Both the position numbers and the translations under genes were made by a program. DNA of 64,000 nucleotides. Origin: Acinetobacter bereziniae LMG 1003 = CIP 70.12. GTDB taxonomy: Bacteria > Pseudomonadota > Gammaproteobacteria > Pseudomonadales > Moraxellaceae. The stretch spans positions 124,001 through 188,000 of the forward strand of contig NZ_KB849755.1 in assembly GCF_000368925.1 (NCBI RefSeq). The letters run 5' to 3'. The notes under the pieces were generated by a model that ran no database searches, was not told where the DNA came from, and saw nothing but the letters and a program-made list of their open reading frames with translations. Position 1 is the stretch's first letter, and each line of letters starts with the position of its first letter. Positions 34,875 to 44,530 of this stretch are shown here, piece after piece.

Positions 34875-36011
34875 TTAGGCAGCTGAACGTTCAGCGATTG
34901 GAACAACTTTACGAAGTTCTGGTCCTGTATAATCCGCACTTGGACGAATAATACGATTGTCTGCACGTTGTTCCATGACATGTGCAGCCCAACCAGTAAC
35001 ACGAGACATCACAAAAATTGGGGTAAACAATTTAGTCGCAATATCCATAAAGTGATAAGCAGATGCATGGAAGAAGTCTGCATTACAGAACAATTTCTTC
35101 TCACGCCACATCACTTCTTCACAACGAACAGATACTGGATAAAGTACTGTATCACCTACATCTTTTGCTAAACGCTCAGACCAAATTTTGATAATGCCGT
35201 TACGAGGATCATTGTCTTTATAGATCGCATGACCAAAGCCCATGATTTTTTCTTTACGCTCAAGCTTGCCCAGCATTTCACGCTCAGCTTCTTCAGGAGA
35301 GGTCCAGTTTTCAATCATTTCCATAGCCGCTTCATTTGCACCACCATGCAATGGACCACGAAGTGAACCAATTGCACCTGTAATACATGAATGCATATCA
35401 GACAAGGTTGATGCACAAACACGCGCAGTGAATGTAGATGCATTAAACTCATGCTCAGCATAAAGAATTAACGAAACATTCATCACTTGTTCATGCAATT
35501 CATTCGGTTTCTCACCACGAAGTAAATGCAGGAATTGAGCGCCAATTGAATCATCATCGGTATTTTCTTCAATACGCACGCCATCATGGCTAAAACGATA
35601 CCAATAACAAATGATTGCTGGCAAAGTCGCTAGAATACGATCTGCAACATCTTGCTGTTGTTCAAATGACTTTTCTGTTTCAAGATTACCTAACATTGAA
35701 ACGCCTGTACGCATCACATCCATTGGGTGTGAATCAGCAGGAATACGTTCCAAGACTTCTTTTAACGCTTGTGGTAATTGACGCAAAGATTTTAATTTTG
35801 CCTTATATGCAACCAATTGTTCTACGGTCGGTAATTCACCAAAGAAAATCAGATAAGCAACTTCTTCAAATTGGCAATTTTCTGCAAGGTCTTGCACATC
35901 GTAACCGCGATAGGTTAAACCAGCGCCACTTTTACCAACTGTAGAAAGTGCTGTTTTACCAGCAACTTGACCGCGCAGTCCTGCGCCTGTGAGTACTTTT
36001 CCTTCAGCCAT
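34875..36011 (-). CDS. prpC: 2-methylcitrate synthase
   Basis: Condenses propionyl-CoA with oxaloacetate in the methylcitrate cycle. It has 378 residues of the citrate-synthase fold: SGAGLTYRGYDVQDLAENC near the start, GSLRGPLHGGANEAAMEM with the catalytic His, IMGFGHAIYKDNDPRNGI, and FTPIFVMSRVTGWAAHVMEQ near the C-terminus with a substrate-binding Arg. It lies 4 bp after prpB, so the two are co-transcribed. The gene ends at a terminator with no acnD or prpD following. Confidence 0.95.
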   Translation of the reverse strand: MAEGKVLTGAGLRGQVAGKTALSTVGKSGAGLTYRGYDVQDLAENCQFEEVAYLIFFGELPTVEQLVAYKAKLKSLRQLPQALKEVLERIPADSHPMDVMRTGVSMLGNLETEKSFEQQQDVADRILATLPAIICYWYRFSHDGVRIEENTDDDSIGAQFLHLLRGEKPNELHEQVMNVSLILYAEHEFNASTFTARVCASTLSDMHSCITGAIGSLRGPLHGGANEAAMEMIENWTSPEEAEREMLGKLERKEKIMGFGHAIYKDNDPRNGIIKIWSERLAKDVGDTVLYPVSVRCEEVMWREKKLFCNADFFHASAYHFMDIATKLFTPIFVMSRVTGWAAHVMEQRADNRIIRPSADYTGPELRKVVPIAERSAA

Positions 36012-36015
36012 TTTA

Positions 36016-36900
36016 TTATTTCTCCTGCGTGAACAGCTTGTCTAGAGTATTTTCAAAAGTGTGATAATCAAGGAATTCGTAAAGCTCTTTACGTTGTTGC
36101 ATGGTATCCAATACATTGACTTGAGTACCATTTTCACGAATAGATCGAAAAACTTCGAGTGCAGCTTTTTGCATTGCACGTGTTGCAGAAAGTGGATATA
36201 GCACCATGCTAATACCCTGCTCACCTAACTCTTCAGTGGTGTAATACGGGGTATCACCAAACTCGGTAATGTTGGCAAGTACAGGTACACCTACTGCATC
36301 GCATACGGTTTTATACATAGTGATGTCCGTCATGGCTTCAGCAAATATTGCGTCAGCACCCGCTTCAACACAGGCACATGCACGGTCAATAACCGCTTGT
36401 AATCCTTCTTTTTGTAAGGCATCTGTACGTGCCATTACGACAAAGTTTGAATCGGTTTTAGCATCGACTGCTGCTTTAATACGATCGACCATTTCTTGCT
36501 GAGAAACGATTTCTTTATTTGGACGGTGCCCGCAACGCTTTTGCGCCACTTGATCTTCGATATGAACAGCAGCAGCACCTGCACTGATCATTTGTTTTAT
36601 TGTACGTGCAATATTAAAGGCACCGCCCCAACCTGTATCAATATCGACCAATAATGGTGTGTCTACACGTTCTGTAATACGGCGAACATCTTCCAATACA
36701 TTGTCTAAGCTCGTCATCCCTAAATCTGGTAAACCATATGAATAATTGGCTACCCCAGCACCTGAAACATAGATTGCTTTATAACCCACTTGTTTCGCCA
36801 TCATTGCGGCATAGGCATTGACTGTACCAATGATTTGTAATGGTTTTTCCACTTCTAGCGCTTGTCTAAATCTTAAGCCTGCAGACGTTTGTTGTGTCAT
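36016..36900 (-). CDS. prpB: 2-methylisocitrate lyase
   Basis: Cleaves 2-methylisocitrate to pyruvate and succinate. It has 294 residues from the ATG at 36900, which follows GGAAGGGAAT. The alternative start 27 codons upstream has no such site. Landmarks are VDIDTGWGGAF (metal binding), the catalytic Cys in QKRCGHRPNKE and MARTDALQKEG. The TetR-family gene is divergent, with a palindromic candidate operator between them. Confidence 0.95.
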   Translation of the reverse strand: MTQQTSAGLRFRQALEVEKPLQIIGTVNAYAAMMAKQVGYKAIYVSGAGVANYSYGLPDLGMTSLDNVLEDVRRITERVDTPLLVDIDTGWGGAFNIARTIKQMISAGAAAVHIEDQVAQKRCGHRPNKEIVSQQEMVDRIKAAVDAKTDSNFVVMARTDALQKEGLQAVIDRACACVEAGADAIFAEAMTDITMYKTVCDAVGVPVLANITEFGDTPYYTTEELGEQGISMVLYPLSATRAMQKAALEVFRSIRENGTQVNVLDTMQQRKELYEFLDYHTFENTLDKLFTQEK

Positions 36901-37005
36901 ATTCCCTTCCACAGTGGTCACTTGTTTATTGAGTTTTGAGTATAGCCATAATTTGTAAATCGCATATGACCATTTAGGCATATTACTCTAAAACTTTAGT
37001 CAAAG

Positions 37006-37029
37006 AAAAATGAATTTTGATTCATTTTT
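37006..37029. promoter_or_regulatory. Palindromic candidate operator between prpB and tetR
   Basis: Perfect inverted repeat with 10-bp arms, AAAAATGAAT and ATTCATTTTT, and a 4-bp spacer. It is located 106 bp upstream of the prpB start and 108 bp upstream of the TetR start. The size and position suit TetR-type autoregulation and control of prpBC; this is inference. Confidence 0.5.
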
Positions 37030-37136
37030 TCAATTTAATGCACAATTTCTAACCAAACAAGACAAATCAATACTGACAAAGAAATTTATTGACATTTTTG
37101 CTATAATAATTACAACGTACTTTTTATTCGCAATTT

Positions 37137-37790
37137 ATGAACCAAGATTTAGCACATATTGAAGCCTCTGGATGTGATTTTCCACAAACAAAACGTGGTC
37201 ATGAACGTCGTTTGGCATTATTGATTAGTGCAAATCAACTTTTTTTGGAACATGGTTATGATGCGGTATCACTCGATGACATTGTCAATCATGCGGGTGG
37301 TTCAAAGGCGTCGATTTATAAGTATTTCGGCAATAAAGAAGGTCTATTTACCGCAATTTGCGATTATCGCCGTGATCTTTTTTTTAAAGATATCTGCCGA
37401 CCGTTCAACCCATCATGTAATGATCTTCGTGCTTATCTAATTACCACCTTAATCACCTTCTATAAGCATATGATCATGCCCGATAACATTGCATTTATAC
37501 GTCTGATCTTTGAACGCTCACAAAAAGATCCACAATTGGCACTCTATATTCATGAAAAGGGTCCCAAACAAGTCCAACTTTCGATTGCTAGTGCTTTAGA
37601 ACGTTATGCAGAAAACCAAAAACTGGTCTGTGAAAATCCACTTTATTCAGCACAATTCTATTTTGGCATCCTTAGAAATTTAGAATGGCGAATCTTGATG
37701 GGGATTGAAATTAAAGATTCTGATCAAGAAATACTCGATTGCATCAGTTATTGCGTAGATCGCTTCCTACAAGGGCATCAAAAGGTCTAA
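37137..37790 (+). CDS. TetR-family transcriptional regulator
   Basis: 217 residues. The N-terminal DNA-binding region is at about residues 20-65 (RRLALLISANQLFLEHGYDA, then LDDIVNHAGGSKASIYKYFG with KEGLF). The helical C-terminal region recalls AefR-like ligand-binding domains. It is divergent from prpBC, so it may control propionate catabolism, but many Acinetobacter prp operons use a GntR regulator. The effector is unknown. Confidence 0.9.
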   Translation: MNQDLAHIEASGCDFPQTKRGHERRLALLISANQLFLEHGYDAVSLDDIVNHAGGSKASIYKYFGNKEGLFTAICDYRRDLFFKDICRPFNPSCNDLRAYLITTLITFYKHMIMPDNIAFIRLIFERSQKDPQLALYIHEKGPKQVQLSIASALERYAENQKLVCENPLYSAQFYFGILRNLEWRILMGIEIKDSDQEILDCISYCVDRFLQGHQKV

Positions 37791-37914
37791 TTTTTTTGCG
37801 TTTTCATATTCATATAGTATATTAGATGATTCTCCTTTTTATTTTCATCAACCAACAATGAATTGTTGGTCAATTCGCTATTGGCTTTGACTAGACAATT
37901 ATTGTGGAGTAACC

Positions 37915-38835
37915 ATGGCTCTACGACATTTTCTTACTTTACGTGACTTATCCACTGCTGAACTGAATCGCATCATCGAACGCGCTATAGAGTTAAAGCG
38001 AAAACAGCACAATAACGAAGTATTCCAACCTTTTGTTGGAAAAGTCATGGGGATGATTTTTGAAAAGTCGAGCACCCGTACTCGTGTCTCCTTTGAAGCT
38101 GGTATGAGCCAGTTTGGTGGCAGTGCAATTTTTCTATCATCTCGTGATACACAACTTGGACGTGGTGAGCCGATTGAAGATTCAGCTCGAGTCATTTCTA
38201 GTATGCTTGATATCGTCATGATTCGTACTTTTGGTCATGATATTGTCGAACGTTTTGCTGAATATTCTTCTGTGCCCGTGATCAATGCATTGACCGATGA
38301 CCATCACCCATGCCAGTTATTGGCTGATGTACAGACCTATGTTGAACATCGTGGTTCAATTGAAGGAAAGACAGTGGCTTGGATTGGGGATGGCAATAAT
38401 ATGTGTAACTCCTATATTGAAGCAGCACATATGTGGGGTTTTAAATTAAAAATTGCTTCGCCAAAAGGTTATGAACCAAAACCAGAATTTCTTTCTGAGT
38501 TTGCCCATTGTGTTGAACTGTTTGAATCTGCTGAAGATGCTGCTGTAAATGCAGACCTCATAGTCACCGATGTTTGGGCAAGTATGGGACAAGAGGAAGA
38601 ACAAAAAATTCGTGAAAAAGCTTTCGCTGCTTATCAGGTCAATGAAAAATTGATGGATTTAGCACATCCTGATTGTTTATTTATGCATTGTCTTCCTGCA
38701 CATCGTGGTGAGGAAGTTTCTGAAAATATGTTGGATCATAAAAATGCAGTGGTGTGGGATGAAGCAGAAAATCGCTTACATGCACAAAAAGCATTGGTTG
38801 AATTCTTGATCAATGAAAACTTAAAAAAAGATTAG
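37915..38835 (+). CDS. argF: Ornithine carbamoyltransferase
   Basis: Arginine-biosynthesis enzyme forming citrulline from ornithine and carbamoyl phosphate. It has 306 residues. The carbamoyl-phosphate loop SSTRTR is at 52-57, HPCQLLAD in the middle, and the ornithine-side HCLPAHRGEE near residue 260. ATG follows GGAGTAACC. It is monocistronic, with a terminator at 38867-38896. argC is in this window too but 20 kb away. Confidence 0.97.
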   Translation: MALRHFLTLRDLSTAELNRIIERAIELKRKQHNNEVFQPFVGKVMGMIFEKSSTRTRVSFEAGMSQFGGSAIFLSSRDTQLGRGEPIEDSARVISSMLDIVMIRTFGHDIVERFAEYSSVPVINALTDDHHPCQLLADVQTYVEHRGSIEGKTVAWIGDGNNMCNSYIEAAHMWGFKLKIASPKGYEPKPEFLSEFAHCVELFESAEDAAVNADLIVTDVWASMGQEEEQKIREKAFAAYQVNEKLMDLAHPDCLFMHCLPAHRGEEVSENMLDHKNAVVWDEAENRLHAQKALVEFLINENLKKD

Positions 38836-38866
38836 TTTTCTAAAGTTAAGATCAAGTCATATCCAT

Positions 38867-38896
38867 AAAATAAGCACCAATTATGGTGCTTATTTT
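38867..38896 (+). terminator. Intrinsic terminator of argF
   Basis: 12-bp stem AAAATAAGCACC with GGTGCTTATTTT and a 6-nt loop, 31 bp after the argF stop. Confidence 0.93.
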
Positions 38897-39062
38897 GATT
38901 TGAAGGTTGTTTTTATACTTCCATGACTTGATCATATTTTTTTGGGTAGTTTCAATATTTAGGGCTTATCAATTATTACATTTATCTACAATAACTATTT
39001 ATTAAAATTAAATCATATTAAAATCATTGAATATTCGAGTTCGTGTAAATACGGTATTAACA

Positions 39063-40151
39063 ATGAAAAAATTTATATTCAGTTGCTTTTTAATCACAGT
39101 TACATCAATTCAACATGCAAAAAACTTAATCATAACACTTGATCTATATGACACATCTGGCACATTGAGTCAGCAACAAAAAAATGAAATGCTAAACATA
39201 CCGATTGAAGGTTATGCCGTCTATCATCCTAATTACAGTGTATTAGGTCTAACTGGAACAGTAAAAAAATGTGGTTTTCTAGGATTACCCTGTATCGAAA
39301 AAAAATATAAACAACTCAAAATTACGGCAATCAAAACAAACAACTCAAACACTTTAACATTTGATGTTCCTTTATCTATTGCTGCTATATACAAACTTAA
39401 AAACTTTAATGTTAGTTTTCCATTCCAAACAAGGTCTTTAGGTAGTTTACAAATTCGAACAGCAGCCTCTGAACACAGCCGTTTAGTACAGCCTGTGTCT
39501 ATAAACAATGGTTATCAAGGTGTATATGGTACATTAACCTTAAATCAATTAGGCTTTACAATAGGAGATCAGGTTCTAGGTGCTTTAAATCCTGATCAAC
39601 CTCCACCTTATCAATTTTTTAAAACTCACAAATATAGAGGCTATTTTGACAATCAAAAAATTAGATCAATTCCTAATTACAAATCATACACACTAAAATC
39701 CCCTTACCCAGATGAATTAGAAAATTTAGAAAAAATTTATAGTGCAAATCGATATGATGCTGAGCTAGATGGATATAAATTTACCGCAATCAATATAAGA
39801 GCAAAGAAAAAAAATAATTCGAAATGTGAAAATTTTTTTGGAGATTATCAATACAATTTATTTTTTATCAATCAAAAACTAACTTATTATAATTCTACAC
39901 TTGCTGATATGGATCAATGTGAAACCAATGCTATGACTGTGATTTGGGATGATCATAACCAAGTGTATGACTATAGGGTAAACAAAACGGCAAATTATAG
40001 TTTATTTCATCGCGGTGATTGGAGATACACCTGTGATGTCGAAAAAAACTCAAATTTAGGTATGTGCAATATACAACCACCTGATCAAGACGCTTTAAAG
40101 CATTTTGAAAAAGAAGCAAATCGAGTTCTGCATTTTTTTCCAACACCTTAA
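39063..40151 (+). CDS. Secreted hypothetical protein (362 aa)
   Basis: Starts at the ATG of MKKFIFSCFLITVTSIQHA, a signal peptide. An in-frame ATG at 39027 would hide the signal. The mature part is Asn/Tyr/Lys-rich and beta-like. It has an early cysteine pair (KKCGFLGLPC) and four later cysteines (KCENFFG, DQCETN, YTCDVE, GMCNIQ), probably in disulfides. No family was recognised. It is followed by another secreted gene. Confidence 0.65.
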   Translation: MKKFIFSCFLITVTSIQHAKNLIITLDLYDTSGTLSQQQKNEMLNIPIEGYAVYHPNYSVLGLTGTVKKCGFLGLPCIEKKYKQLKITAIKTNNSNTLTFDVPLSIAAIYKLKNFNVSFPFQTRSLGSLQIRTAASEHSRLVQPVSINNGYQGVYGTLTLNQLGFTIGDQVLGALNPDQPPPYQFFKTHKYRGYFDNQKIRSIPNYKSYTLKSPYPDELENLEKIYSANRYDAELDGYKFTAINIRAKKKNNSKCENFFGDYQYNLFFINQKLTYYNSTLADMDQCETNAMTVIWDDHNQVYDYRVNKTANYSLFHRGDWRYTCDVEKNSNLGMCNIQPPDQDALKHFEKEANRVLHFFPTP

Positions 40152-40255
40152 ATAGGTGAGTAATGTAAGCTTTTGATAAAAGTAAGTCACAACACTGGTA
40201 CATATTGTTTGATTGAGTATAATAAATCCATATTTTTAATAAGTGTATTATTCAA

Positions 40256-40726
40256 ATGAATTTCAAAATAATATCTTCATCAATAACAACCCTTTTACTG
40301 AGCTTATCCATCCCGAGTTATGCAACTGAATTGGATGACTATTTAATTCAAAATCAACTCATTGAACAAAATTACAAAATTAAGGATTCAAAAAATTTAG
40401 ATGATGTTTTAAATGCCTTAAGTGATGAGGATTCACGTGTATTACCCGTTCAAATTGACCAAAATACTGTGATCGAAAAAATACGTTTGTATCATGATCA
40501 CATTGATCTCGAAGGAATTATTACATCCGAAAATTTCAAACAATTTTCTGACAGCATGGGTAAAGAAAAAACCCAGCAATTTCTCATGCAAGGTATGCTT
40601 GAAAACTGTGGTTTAATTTTTGAAAATGAATTCCAAAGACGAAATCCCTATTATGTGAAAATGAAACTAAGTTCAGCAGAAAAAGTATATGAGCTAAAAC
40701 TTAAAAATGATCAATGTCAATTTTAA
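40256..40726 (+). CDS. Secreted hypothetical protein (156 aa)
   Basis: Signal peptide MNFKIISSSITTLLLSLSIP followed by SYATELDDYL. The mature part has two cysteines (ENCGLIFEN and NDQCQF at the C-terminus), likely forming a disulfide. No known domain was recognised. It lies 104 bp after the 362-aa secreted gene and before ppk, with a 10-bp hairpin after it. Confidence 0.6.
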   Translation: MNFKIISSSITTLLLSLSIPSYATELDDYLIQNQLIEQNYKIKDSKNLDDVLNALSDEDSRVLPVQIDQNTVIEKIRLYHDHIDLEGIITSENFKQFSDSMGKEKTQQFLMQGMLENCGLIFENEFQRRNPYYVKMKLSSAEKVYELKLKNDQCQF

Positions 40727-40740
40727 AATTAACACTTACA

Positions 40741-40776
40741 CGCTTCAACAGTTTGATAGAACAAGATGTTGAAGCG
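40741..40776 (+). terminator. Stem-loop after the 156-aa secreted gene
   Basis: 10-bp stem CGCTTCAACA with TGTTGAAGCG and a 16-nt loop. A T-run is lacking, so terminator activity is uncertain. It separates this gene from ppk. Confidence 0.45.
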
Positions 40777-40864
40777 ATATCCCCAAGAACCCCTGTTTAA
40801 GTATCGTTTTAAAAATAATTTACAAATATGTTAAAATTGAAATAATTTTCAATATTTTAGCTAA

Positions 40865-40898
40865 CTGTAACAATTTTGTCATGTAGAATACTTACTAT
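40865..40898 (+). promoter_or_regulatory. Pho box and -10 element of ppk
   Basis: Two PhoB-type heptamers, CTGTAAC (40865-40871) and TTGTCAT (40876-40882), start 11 bp apart as in the CTGTCAT-N4-CTGTCAT consensus. A TACTAT (40893-40898) follows exactly 10 bp after the box, the normal place for the -10 of Pho promoters. The ppk start is 30 bp further on. Induction of ppk by phosphate starvation has been reported in Acinetobacter ADP1. Confidence 0.75.
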
Positions 40899-40927
40899 GC
40901 CCATCAAGGTCGTTAAGACAGTTTCAA

Positions 40928-43033
40928 ATGACGCAGATCATGCCCGCTTCAAAAAATTTATCCTCAACTGAATTTCAACACAGTTCAAGTAGCTACATCA
41001 ATCGTGAAATTTCATTGCTAGAATTTCATAAACGCGTATTGGCACAAGCCAAAGATAAAAATCATCCCTTACTTGAACGTTTAAATTTCTTAATTATTTT
41101 TTCACGTAATTTGGATGAATTTTTTGAAATTCGTGTAGCTGGACTCATGAAGCAAATTGACTTCAAAACCATTACTAGTGCGCCTGATGGTATTCCCAAT
41201 GAAGTGATCATTGAACAAATCTCAGCAAGTGCTCACCTTGCGATTCAAGAGCAATATGACACTCTAAACCACATACTGTTACCAGAACTTGAAAACTATG
41301 GCGTTAAATTCATCCAATATCACAATATCTTAGAAAAACATCTGGATTGGATTAAGCACTACTTCTTTAAACAAGTTCAACCTGTGGTTACCCCTATCAG
41401 CTTGGATCCAGCACATCCATTTCCTCGACTGGTCAATAAAAGCTTAAATTTTATTGTCACCTTAGAAGGAAAAGACGCATTTGGTCGACAAATTGAATTG
41501 GCAATTGTTCCTGCTCCACGTTCATTACCGCGTGTGGTGCGTCTACCTGATGAACTGACAGGTGGCGAAGAACATTATATTTTGCTGTCTGCAATCATCC
41601 AACAACATATCAGCGATTTATTCCCAGGAATGACTGCAACGGGCTGTTACCAATTTCGCGTGACACGGAATGCTGATTTGACACTCGCAGAAGATGTTGA
41701 TGACCTCGCTGTTGCTTTGAAAGACGAGTTATCCTCACGGCGTTTTGGTCGTGCGGTTCGATTAGAAATTGCTGACAATTGTCCTCATTCAATCAATCAT
41801 TATCTTTTAGAACAGTTTGATCTTGATCCACAACACCTATATCAAGTGAATGGTCCTGTTAATTTGACCCGATTAATCACCAACTTTGATATTCCTGAAT
41901 TACGTTTTAAACCTTATCAAGCTGTTATTCCTAAAGCACTTCGAAATTCGAATAAAATCTTTGAAGTACTGACTAAGCAAGATGTACTTTTACACCATCC
42001 ATTTGATTCATTTAAACCCGTCATTAACTTATTGCGTGAATCGGCACAAGATCCAAACGTACTTGCCATCAAGCAAACCTTGTATCGTAGTGGACCCGAT
42101 TCAGAAATTGTACAAGTGTTGGCAGAAGCTGCTCGCAATGGCAAAGAAGTTACGGCCATCATTGAATTGCGTGCACGCTTTGATGAAGAATCCAATATTA
42201 CAGTAGCTAATATTTTGCAAGAAGCTGGTGCAGTTGTGGTTTATGGAATTGTTGGCTACAAAACCCACGCCAAAATGATTTTGATTGTACGGCGAGAAGC
42301 TGGGAAACTAAAACGTTATGTTCATCTTGGCACGGGAAACTATCATGCTGGAAATGCGCGTATGTACACCGATTACGGTTTACTCACGACACATGAAGAA
42401 ATCTGTGAGGACGTTCATAAAATCTTCCAAGAACTAACTGGTATGGGGAAACTGTTAAAGCTGAAAAAATTATTTCATGCACCCTTCACCTTACATGCAC
42501 AGCTTTTGCATTTGATTGAACAAGAAACAGCACATGCCAAAGTAGGTAAAAAAGCCAGAATTATCATTAAAGTAAATGCTTTAACTGAACCAAAACTCAT
42601 CTCAGCATTGTATACAGCCTCTCAAACTGGTGTTCAGATAGATTTGATCATACGTTCAATCTGCTGTTTAAGACCGCAAATACAAGGGCTTTCCGAAAAT
42701 ATTCGCGTGCGTTCGATTGTAGGACGCTACCTGGAACACACCCGAGTTTATTATTTCTATAACGATGGTCAGGATGAGTTGTATTGTGCCAGTGCAGACT
42801 GGATGGGCAGAAATCTGTTTTCACGTGTTGAAACCTGCTTCCCAATCGAAGATAAAAAACTTAAAAAGCAAATCATTGACTATGGTTTACTCAGCTATCT
42901 AAAAGACAATGTTCGCGCTTGGGAATTAGATGCAAATGATCAATGGCATGCAATAAACCCAAAAGCTGCAGAAGAAGTACATATTGCACAACAAGTGTTA
43001 ATGCAACAACGTACACTTCCAACCACAGCTTAA
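40928..43033 (+). CDS. ppk1: Polyphosphate kinase Ppk1
   Basis: Forms polyphosphate from ATP reversibly. It has 701 residues. SSSYINREISLLEFHKRV starts the N-terminal domain and NFLIIFSRNLDEFFEIRVAG follows. The core has IELRARFDEESNI and GIVGYKTHAKM, with the phosphorylated histidine in the latter. HLGTGNYHAGNARMYTDYG and RYLEHTRVYYF (second histidine) come later. The promoter carries a Pho box. The start at 40928 agrees with the family N-terminus. Confidence 0.97.
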   Translation: MTQIMPASKNLSSTEFQHSSSSYINREISLLEFHKRVLAQAKDKNHPLLERLNFLIIFSRNLDEFFEIRVAGLMKQIDFKTITSAPDGIPNEVIIEQISASAHLAIQEQYDTLNHILLPELENYGVKFIQYHNILEKHLDWIKHYFFKQVQPVVTPISLDPAHPFPRLVNKSLNFIVTLEGKDAFGRQIELAIVPAPRSLPRVVRLPDELTGGEEHYILLSAIIQQHISDLFPGMTATGCYQFRVTRNADLTLAEDVDDLAVALKDELSSRRFGRAVRLEIADNCPHSINHYLLEQFDLDPQHLYQVNGPVNLTRLITNFDIPELRFKPYQAVIPKALRNSNKIFEVLTKQDVLLHHPFDSFKPVINLLRESAQDPNVLAIKQTLYRSGPDSEIVQVLAEAARNGKEVTAIIELRARFDEESNITVANILQEAGAVVVYGIVGYKTHAKMILIVRREAGKLKRYVHLGTGNYHAGNARMYTDYGLLTTHEEICEDVHKIFQELTGMGKLLKLKKLFHAPFTLHAQLLHLIEQETAHAKVGKKARIIIKVNALTEPKLISALYTASQTGVQIDLIIRSICCLRPQIQGLSENIRVRSIVGRYLEHTRVYYFYNDGQDELYCASADWMGRNLFSRVETCFPIEDKKLKKQIIDYGLLSYLKDNVRAWELDANDQWHAINPKAAEEVHIAQQVLMQQRTLPTTA

Positions 43034-43073
43034 ACAACAATTACATCACTTAGCAAAATCATATGTATTCTCC

Positions 43074-43109
43074 AGCCTTTCTTTTATCTTTTAGAAGAAA
43101 GGCTATTTT
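43074..43109 (+). terminator. Intrinsic terminator of ppk1
   Basis: 10-bp stem AGCCTTTCTT with AAGAAAGGCT, an 11-nt loop, followed by ATTTTG. It lies 40 bp after the ppk1 stop. Confidence 0.8.
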
Positions 43110-43179
43110 GATTAACTCAGATGAAGTGCTGATCATGTACCACAAAGTGCATTCAATATTTGTGTATTTTTAACTGTGT

Positions 43180-44409
43180 TTAAAGACCGATTCCATCAAT
43201 AATGCCCTGTTGTTTAAATGCTTGTAATTCATTATCAGTATAGAGTTGCTCTAGAATCTCTTTTGTATGCTCTCCCAAACGTGGGGGAGCATTGCGATAT
43301 TGAATCGGTGTTCCTGACATTTTGATCGGTGAACCAATCATTTTAAAGTCAGTATTATCCACATGTGGAATATTGACAACCATGTTACGAGATTGGATTT
43401 GCGGCTCTTGTAAAGCATCCGCAACAGAATTAATCACACCTACAGGCACTTTGACAGCATGAATGGCATCCACCCAATGTCTAGCATCATGCGTCAAGAA
43501 ATATTCAGACAAAATCGCTATTAATTCATGCCGATATTTCACCCGATCTTGATTACGAAGGTAATTTGAATTATCCAATAATTCAGGTTTGCCTATCGCA
43601 ATACACAAATCTTTAAATTGCTTGTCATTTCCACAGGCAATAATAAATTCTTTGTCTCGCGCTTTAAAAGTTTGATATGGCACGATATTAGGATGACTAT
43701 TGCCCATCCGTTTAGGTGTACAACCTGAACTTAAATAATTCATTCCTTGATTCGCCAAACCAGCAACCTGTACATCGAGTAGTGCTAAATCAATGTACTG
43801 ACCTACTCCTGTTTGCTGGCGAGCAATAATCGCAGCTTGAATCGCAATGGTTGCATATAAACCCGTTTGAATATCCACAACCGCCACACCGACTTTTTGT
43901 GAACTTGCGCCCAACTGACCTTCTTGTTCTCCCGTGATACTCATCAATCCTGACATGCCTTGGATGATAAAATCATAGCCTGGCTCTTCAGCACGTGGTC
44001 CATCTTGACCAAAGCCTGTAATTGAGCAGTAAATTAGCTTTGGATTAATCTGGCTCAAGGTTGCGTAATCCAAACCATATTTTTTTAATGATCCGGCTTT
44101 AAAATTTTCGATGACCACATCCGCGGTTTGAGCAATATGTTGTACCAGTTTTTGACCTTCTACAGTTGCAATATCAATGGCAACAGAAGATTTATTACGA
44201 TTTGCAGATTGGTAATAACCTGACTCCCGAGTAGTTTGACCATGTTGATTCAGCATCCAAGGTGGTCCCCACATACGGGTATCATCTCCCACTTTAGGGC
44301 GTTCGATTTTAATGACTTCTGCACCTAAGTCTGCCAACACTTGCCCACACCACGGACCTGCAAGTACTCTACTGAGATCTAAAACTCGAATTCCTTTTAA
44401 TGCACTCAT
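43180..44409 (-). CDS. Class III CoA transferase (CaiB/BaiF family), probably acting on glutarate
   Basis: 409 residues with the family N-terminus LKGIRVLDLSRVLAGPWCG, DLGAEVIKIERP and the catalytic aspartate in EPGYDFIIQGMSG. It moves CoA between organic acids. The nearby glutaryl-CoA dehydrogenase gene (gcdH) and LysR gene fit the known gcd clusters, in which this enzyme is a succinyl-CoA:glutarate CoA-transferase. That specificity is inferred from context. It follows the MFS gene by 121 bp. Confidence 0.9.
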   Translation of the reverse strand: MSALKGIRVLDLSRVLAGPWCGQVLADLGAEVIKIERPKVGDDTRMWGPPWMLNQHGQTTRESGYYQSANRNKSSVAIDIATVEGQKLVQHIAQTADVVIENFKAGSLKKYGLDYATLSQINPKLIYCSITGFGQDGPRAEEPGYDFIIQGMSGLMSITGEQEGQLGASSQKVGVAVVDIQTGLYATIAIQAAIIARQQTGVGQYIDLALLDVQVAGLANQGMNYLSSGCTPKRMGNSHPNIVPYQTFKARDKEFIIACGNDKQFKDLCIAIGKPELLDNSNYLRNQDRVKYRHELIAILSEYFLTHDARHWVDAIHAVKVPVGVINSVADALQEPQIQSRNMVVNIPHVDNTDFKMIGSPIKMSGTPIQYRNAPPRLGEHTKEILEQLYTDNELQAFKQQGIIDGIGL

Positions 44410-44530
44410 TTATTTTGCCTCTATTCGAGGAGTGATGAACACTCCCTCAAACTCATGATTGAATCGGATTTACAAACAATTCGTTATATTTACGATATGC
44501 CATAAGCGCTTAATATGCTTAGATCAATAA

